Shown: positions 57,749 through 64,000 of the stretch, piece by piece
Position numbering within the stretch: the first letter of the stretch is position 1
Layout: each line of letters starts with the position of its first letter
Assembly: GCF_052857255.1 (NCBI RefSeq)
Contig: NC_135498.1
Location: 113,099,723 to 113,163,722, forward strand
Length of the DNA: 64,000 nt
Direction: 5' to 3'
DNA from: Amblyomma americanum
Lineage: Eukaryota > Arthropoda > Arachnida > Ixodida > Ixodidae
Position numbers and translations under genes: made by a program
Notes under the pieces: model-generated
Told to the model about the DNA's origin: nothing
Database searches by the model: none
The model's input: only the letters and a program-made list of their open reading frames with translations

Positions 57749-58850
57749 CAGAAAAAGCTGAACCATCGGAATAAATATGTCGCTTGCGTTGTGTACCGTA
57801 TTCCATTGCCTTGCGGCAAATGCACCATTGAGCAAACGGGTGGATTCTTAAAAAAACACCTTTGGGAGAGTAGATTGGCGCTTCCTGGCGCCCTGTCCTC
57901 TAGTTTAGCCATTGACTAGTTGAGAGGCTGTGCCCCTTTATTTATGAACTCGTCCATGCCGCTTGAGCATTCCACCAAACGCAGGCGTGGGCTTGTCGAA
58001 GCTTGTCGGATCACGAATGCTGTTCTTTCTTGCAGGAAACCTTCACTCGCACTCCACTCAAAAAAGGTTAGTTTCTTCGACCGATCATTTTGCTAATCAT
58101 AGGGCATCTTGTTTTAATATATCCATTCGTGTTGGTTGCTCCCAACGTGCGCATTTGGGTCCTTTGCCTGCTTCTGTAATATTTTGAAATGCGCCGCTGC
58201 TGAGCTACGCCCCTTCCTTCTTTGCACTTCTTCAATAAACTTTGCAAACTCCCTTCCCGTAATTTTTTATGCGATACGATCGTGTTTGCGCAAAGTGCCA
58301 AAGTCGACTTAATCGTCTCAATCTACTGTGGTGTGGCGCATAATGCGGCGGGCTTTTTTAGCGCATTAACTTTTTTTACACAAATGCAGTGAGCTAGAAA
58401 GTAAATGTGACACTAGCCATCGCAACGAAGGCAGATACCAGCTACGTAGCGTAGTAACTTTATGCAGTTATCATTGGGAGGCTTTGAAGCGCAGCATGGG
58501 ACGTCTTGAGAATTACAAACAGAGAGGTTGAAACCCAGGCTAAGACCTTTGTAAGTGCTAGAACTTCGCATGTACTGAAGAGAAAATTAGTTTCGGCATC
58601 CAGCCATAAATATTTCGTTTTTTTATAGATGGAAATCTACACTAGGGCTTGGACAGCATATCCTGCCTCTGAAAGCGAGTACGCTGATTACAGCTTGCTT
58701 TCTTTTTACTCCTGTATACATTACTTCGGGTTTTGAGTGGAGTTCAGTTCTAACAAATCGGCAGTCCTCGAACATATATTTGCAGCACACTTCAAGATGG
58801 CGCAGAACTGCTCTAGTGCTTGAGACCGTTTTTAAGCGCACAGTAAAAAA
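57749..58850. other. Unassigned sequence
   Basis: No feature supported. Confidence 0.4.
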
Positions 58851-58975
58851 AGAGAAAGAGAAGTGGTAGAGGAAAGGCAGGGAGGTTAACCGGTAGATTG
58901 TTCCGGTTGGCTACCCTGCACTGTGGGAGAGGGATGAGAGGGGGGGGGGGAGAAGGAATAAGAAGTAGAGCAGCG
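58851..58975 (-). repeat. Dispersed repeat, inverted partner of 6545-6668
   Basis: GAAGTGGTAGAGGAAAGG, CAGGGAGGTTAACCGG, TTCCGGTTGGCTACCCTGC, and an 11-base G tract, then AATAAGAAGTAGAGC. Confidence 0.65.
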
Positions 58976-61900
58976 TCTCTTTGTAGAATCTTGTGTCATC
59001 GTCCATCCATTGATCTGGCTTGACCAAGAACAAATAATCTGTAAAAGAATTGAAAATATCCACAAATTTCTGTTTTTGAGATGGCCAGAAGGAAGAGAGT
59101 CGTCAAATAGGCACATTTGGGATCACATGCGAAGCCTGGAAAAATGAGAAAACTGAAAGAGATAAAAGTGATTGTAAGAGTGATAGACAAATGGAAGCAC
59201 TATTTTATTAGAACACTGGTTGCGCTTTTAAACGAAGTAGTGCTCTGGTGTTTACATGTCTGTAATCAAATTTTAAAATCGGGCAGAGAAAATATTGGTT
59301 TCAAAAGCACCCCTTGGAGGTCGAGAGATTATCTTATATTAGGGAACATATCTTATTTTACTCCGGAAAGCTTGACACCAAGGAGATGGTTGCAAGGAAA
59401 GTCAGAAGGTCGCTATGTATGAAAGTGTACGCTGTCAGCCGCATTTTTATGTATCCGTGGATGAAGGTCTTCAGAGGTGTATAAAGTACCATTTTAAAGT
59501 GATACTGTTCGCTGAATGGGACGAATATATCACGACGTGTACATGTTTTGCGCTGCAGAGTCGAAGAAAAGAAAATACAAAGTATCTTTTCTTAACGGCA
59601 GAGTAGACCACGTGCTACGCTTTCAGAATGTGCAAATTGGGACAACCAATTGGATGATAGATGTGCAGACATGCTTATGCTCTTGCCTTCACAGTAATTA
59701 TCATTTTAATGAAGGCTTTGCAAGAGTGAGATTTCCGAGGATATCTGAACTCCCAGCTTTATTCATCCGTAATAAGCAATTTAGGAAAGAAATTCTCTTT
59801 CCCGATGAAGCAGCAGCACAGAATCCGAGGCAGTGGATCCTAATCTAGAGAACTTCCAGGAGAAATCTCATTAATATATTATGTGCTGCGATTTTTAAAT
59901 TATATTCGAGATATATATTTTTTTTTTGGAGTAAAATATTGTTGTCGATGGTTTTCTCGCGTGGGATGGAGATGCATGGTTCACCAATGAGAAATGATTT
60001 CGTATTGAAGCGTCTACTTCATATAAAGTCTGGTTTTAAATTTCATGAGGCTGATCAGAAGAGTGATTCTTTTAACTGTCGCGAAATTTGCATTGTTTGT
60101 CAGCAAGAGCAAAGGCAGTAACCAATACCCACTGCAGGTTTATGGAAATTGAGACGGCATTCGTACTCTCTGGTTGATCAGAACAATTCTTAAAACTTAA
60201 CTTGCTGTCCTCACATCGTTGTGCCGCACTCTGATACGCGTTACAAAATGAACGTATGGATACAGCAAATATATATAAAGTAGGATATAAATTCGTCTTA
60301 ATATAATTCTGAAATTTGGATATCAACAAATCATGCGAAGTGTTAATAATGAGTACAAATTTAGATGAATATGCATGATATATGTTTAATTCATTTTGTA
60401 TCCGCCCAATTTTATGTGAAAGCAAGATTCTCCTCGTGCTATGAAACATCTCTTTTTCCCTTGATCATTTATATTCTTCCTTCTGCTGTATATTCTAGGC
60501 CGCTTCATCTAACGCACTATGGGAGCATCTACGATGTGCTGGGTTAAAATGGCGCTCTAGATATTTATTTGAGTGTAAGTATGCTTCTGCTATACGACTG
60601 AGAAGCGCCACGCCTCATTGCATAAATTCTTATAAAGCTAGTTCTCACTGTGACTCATTGGCACGCAGCCGTAATTGGCATATGCTATGCACGTCGAGCG
60701 GACCGCCGCAGCCCAGAAGAAACAAATAATACTGTTTCATCATCATTTGCGTAGCTCATGAGTATGTGGCATTTGGGTTCATGCCACATGCTTATGCCAG
60801 TGCAATTGACATAGAAGGTAAACAAACCTCATCTCAAGAAATGTGTGGCCTTGTAGTCGATTTTATTTTGTCATTTGAGCCGCTAGAAAGTCATATAATG
60901 ACCCATATCCTTGCCTTCTAAAAGACGTTTGAAAATACGCATCTTACCCAAGTTATCAACACTTAATCTAAGTCACCGTCAATGATGAAGTGTACTTTTC
61001 CCCAGAAAAGCAAAATATCCGAGCAAGCAAGCCGCCTAGTTTTTAATTGGAATGATAGCCCCGCTCTTGCAAGAGAAAAAGTGAAGAAAAAAACAACGAA
61101 ATAGACTGAGAAAAGTATCGCTAAATGCAATTTGAGTGGTGGCTCTTGTGCATATGTATGCATATAAGTGTTAAGCAGTTTATCGCAGTTAAGTCATCTC
61201 GCTTGAATTTTTTCTCCCATTTAGACACGCTTCCTGAAAGCCATAAGTGCACAAAGAAGGTTTGACTGCTTATTTGATTGAGAGATTTTTTACATTGTTC
61301 AGGCATGAACAGCTTACATCTTCTTGAGACCTGCGCAGAAGTTTGGTTTTTCACCGTTCATAAAATGTACTTCCGAAGTCCAGGAGTTGTCATGGTCGGA
61401 AACGGTTCTTTTTCATTTATCTTTTTCTGCTCTCTCTACGGGTTCCTACGTCATAGAAACATGAGAGGGGGGTATATGGCATCACCAACAACGTATTATG
61501 AATGATGTTTACTACTGTGCATACCTAGAATATCACATCTTAAGGCGGAACTCTGAATGATCTTGGTAGAAAATTGTGTTTTTGGTGGTTCTGAGCTGGA
61601 AGCCGATTTAGACGGTAGAACCAAATTCGGTGGTCACTACATGCTGTTACTACTACTAAATTCTTCAAATTGTGACTGCATGAGAGGACAGTGATCAATT
61701 TCTGACTTCCAAAGGCACTTAGGCAGCATAGGTGATGGATATTTTGCAGACGCCAAGAAGGACGGATGTGCATTACAAGCTACGCGTGTTTGTCGGGGAC
61801 ATCGGAGTGCGGGATATTCTCCGCGCCTCTGTAACCAAATTGATCGTGTGAATGGGGTCGGCAGTTGAATACTCTTTCGAAAAGCCTTTGCTGATAAAAG

Positions 61901-62145
61901 TACAAGTTTGACCTCAATACCTTTGAATTTCTCTCAGTAGATTCATAAATTCCGTGCAGCCAAAGGGCGGTGATTTAATCAGCATCTATTCAAACTTTTG
62001 ATCGCACGTTTGATGTCATTGTAAATTGTTTATGCATGCTTCGCCCACATTTCCTTGCACTGGCTCTTGACAGGTTATGTGGGCTCATGAGTAGCTATCA
62101 TGCCTGACAGAAAACGTTTTAGAAATAAAATGAAGGAATCAAAAA
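58976..62145. other. Unassigned AT-rich sequence
   Basis: Several short open frames (e.g. 59117-59422 plus, 60072-60449 minus) show no recognisable domain. No RNA or repeat was identified. Confidence 0.4.
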
Positions 62146-62205
62146 ATGGGAGGACGCTTAAGCTTCGCTTTTAAGAGTGGAACGCGAAAGCGTGTTGCAG
62201 CACTG
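62146..62205 (+). repeat. Tick-type dispersed repeat boundary
   Basis: GGAGGACGCTTAAGCTTCGC followed by TTTTAAGAGTGGAACGCG resembles the end of an abundant tick repeat, possibly MITE-like. Recognition is from memory; the other end was not identified. Confidence 0.35.
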
Positions 62206-62528
62206 CCAGGGAGTCCACGGAACGCCATCGACCGTTAGGCGCGACGCCTTGCACGTTAGAAAAATCGCTGTGCTACGTACGGTGCAACGGACGCGCCTTG
62301 CCGAAACGCCCGGGATTCAAGTTGCAGTCATAGTTCGTCGGCACATCATTCTCGAGAAACCCGATGCCACGAACGCCAGCATAGCTTCCGCGCTGAACGA
62401 ACCGGCAGCAAGCCGTAAGCTTCATGGTGAATGCGCTTTGGATGTGCGCTGCGTTGTTCGCCGCTCACCGCGTGATTCCTGCGTCCCCGCACGGCCCCAC
62501 TGCGCCCGAACGAGACGAGCGGGAGGCG

Positions 62529-62571
62529 CTAGTGTTCCTGTATATGCTCCCGCAGGGAGCAAAGTTGCGCG
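62529..62571 (+). repeat. Inverted repeat arm, partner at 63654-63696
   Basis: CTAGTGTTCCTGTATATGCT, then CCCGCAGGGAGCAAAGTTGC, is nearly the exact reverse complement of 63654-63696. Each arm has its own small palindrome TGCTCCCGCAGGGAGCA. Confidence 0.85.
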
Positions 62572-62599
62572 TCTGTTTTCCCTCGCCGCTCTGAACGCC

Positions 62600-63653
62600 A
62601 TTCGCTGAAAGGCGGTCACATGATTTTAGTGACGTCAGGTGTTAAACTTTCCGCGGGGAAGCTGACTTCACATGAGCAGTGTCGAGCGACCCATCGTCAG
62701 CTCGACGCCTCACGTTAGCCCACGCTGTCGGCTACATTTCACACATTTCCCGTGCACACCTGTGGAGTCAGGTTTGGGGTTCTGCTGTGGCAGTGAGCCA
62801 TGAAGTTCTCAGCTGTTACTAAGTGCAGTGCGCAACACTGCAGCAACCGCACTGGAAGTTCGGCGGCTGATGTGCGTCGGCGATTAAAGTGGTTTTGAGA
62901 ATGGGCCGCGTTAAGCACGACGAAATACAACTGAAGAAAAGATAATGTTTAATAGAAACTACGTGAGCTAATAATATCAACTAGAAAGAGTACTTTCAGG
63001 GTCCTTTAAAGATTCGCCATTTCAGTGCATTTAGCAGCGGGGAACATTTTGTAAAATGTTTTATGGAATCAATTGAATTTGAAAATTTTTCGTTACGCTA
63101 GATTCGCCTGTTCAATGCATTGGTCTTGCTTTAGTCTGCTTGCCTGTAATAAACTGCAGAATCATTTTAATGTGGTTCTAGGGAGAAGCATTTTCATGTT
63201 TTCCGTGCATAACTCGCACAGAACATGCGGCGGTGCTAGTTGTGAAAAAAGTAATTCATCGGAATACTCTTTTTTTTTCTTAAGACGCGCAAAGAGGAAG
63301 ACAGGATGAGACAGACGCTGTCCCAGCCAGAACGGGGCTGCTTGTGCATCTGGAATTATTGGTTCAAGAAAAAAAAACACAAAACTTGCAGACCGTTTTT
63401 AGTATTTTTTGACCATTTGTCATGACTACAATTTGCTGTTAATCTTTTGCAATTTTTTTTCAAGCTGTATGCACACCCGCGGCAGATCACAGATTAGATT
63501 TTGGCGTTACGTTTAAAAAATTGCGATCGAGTGTAATTTGTACGCAAATAAAATAAACAAGCCCAAGCGCTCTACACAGCGAGCCATGAACGCAGCCCCT
63601 GTACGCACGATCGGTGGCTTTCCCGCACAGCTTGGAACATGATGGCTGACCTT
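62600..63653. other. Unassigned sequence between the inverted arms
   Basis: No transposase-like frame is seen. Open frames here are short and unrecognised. Confidence 0.4.
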
Positions 63654-63696
63654 CGCGCAACTTTGCTCCCTGCGGGAGCATATACAGGAGCACTAG
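63654..63696 (-). repeat. Inverted repeat arm, partner at 62529-62571
   Basis: Reverse complement differs from the left arm at one or two positions (AGTGCTCC versus AGTGTTCC). About 1.08 kb lies between the arms. Confidence 0.85.
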
Positions 63697-64000
63697 GAGG
63701 CGCAAGAGTCACTGGATAATTTCAGAGTACCGCGAAGGTCCCACCTTGTGTTGGCAACAATGATCGGCGCGCCCATGAAGCTTCCAAACTGCCTGAAGCG
63801 TGCGTTCGGCGTGGCTACATGCGAGCCGAAAGTGGGCAAAAATTTGAGTGCAGCAAGGACATTTTCATACTCTACTGCCTTAAGGAGTTCAACTTCTGCT
63901 CATAAAACAGTAGACTTTGCTAACTGTATGAGGTAAGCGAGTATAGCAACGTAGCGCGGCAGTTTTCGCGAGAACATTTCCAGCCCTGCCAGCAATGAGC
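63697..64000. other. Unassigned sequence at the right edge
   Basis: An open frame at 63748-63936 (plus) shows no recognisable domain. Confidence 0.3.

Noticed and set aside
62177..62608. 143-codon plus frame rich in Arg, Ala and Cys
   Set aside because: Lies in GC-rich repeat-like sequence and overlaps an inverted-repeat arm; no family resemblance.

Overview
This window looks like a chromosome segment from a hard tick (Ixodidae, probably a metastriate species). It carries several copies of a tRNA-derived SINE that closely resembles Ruka, described from Rhipicephalus. It also holds many arthropod-type LINEs and Ty3/gypsy elements, long (AC)n tracts, and traces of tick-style secreted-protein genes. 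Nothing suggests a bacterial, plasmid or viral genome. Several open frames begin at GTG or TTG, which are not real starts here, so starts were re-chosen at ATG where possible.

Layout. 1-4861: the 5' two thirds of a well-preserved Ty3/gypsy element on the minus strand: pol running off the left edge, gag, primer-binding site and a 1.13-kb LTR. It is inserted in an older LINE RT fragment (4862-5020). 5.0-10.3 kb: the main host-gene candidate, a two-exon Kunitz-type secreted inhibitor on the plus strand (exon 1 at 7234-7291, exon 2 at 9061-9255, one frameshift), among small repeats. 10.3-11.4 kb: a chimeric SINE, a microsatellite and an inverted SINE. 11.9-26.6 kb: a LINE graveyard. A plus-strand RNase-H-bearing LINE (here C) is broken by a CACGTG-rich repeat and by a SINE. 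A near full-length minus-strand LINE (A, 16.0-25.8 kb) is split by a 4.9-kb plus-strand LINE (B) with an 11-bp target duplication. A LINE 3' end follows. 26.6-37.5 kb: mostly unassigned sequence with an (AC)n tract, RTE and gypsy remnants, and an integrase fragment. 37.5-46.9 kb: a multi-level nest, in which a dispersed repeat holds a CR1/L2-type LINE, which in turn holds a complete but decayed gypsy element and a Ruka SINE. 49.6-52.4 kb: an RTE-type LINE with an intact 937-codon frame and a 13-bp target duplication. 52.5-64 kb: SINE copies, a lipocalin-like first-exon candidate, inverted-repeat structures and unassigned sequence.

How it fits together. Almost all recognisable coding sequence belongs to selfish elements. 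The autonomous LINEs supply endonuclease, RT and, in the I-like families, RNase H. The tRNA-headed SINEs presumably use LINE machinery in trans. Only the RTE element and the 5' gypsy element look recent enough to be functional in their visible parts. The host contribution is small: the Kunitz gene and two weaker secreted-peptide candidates.
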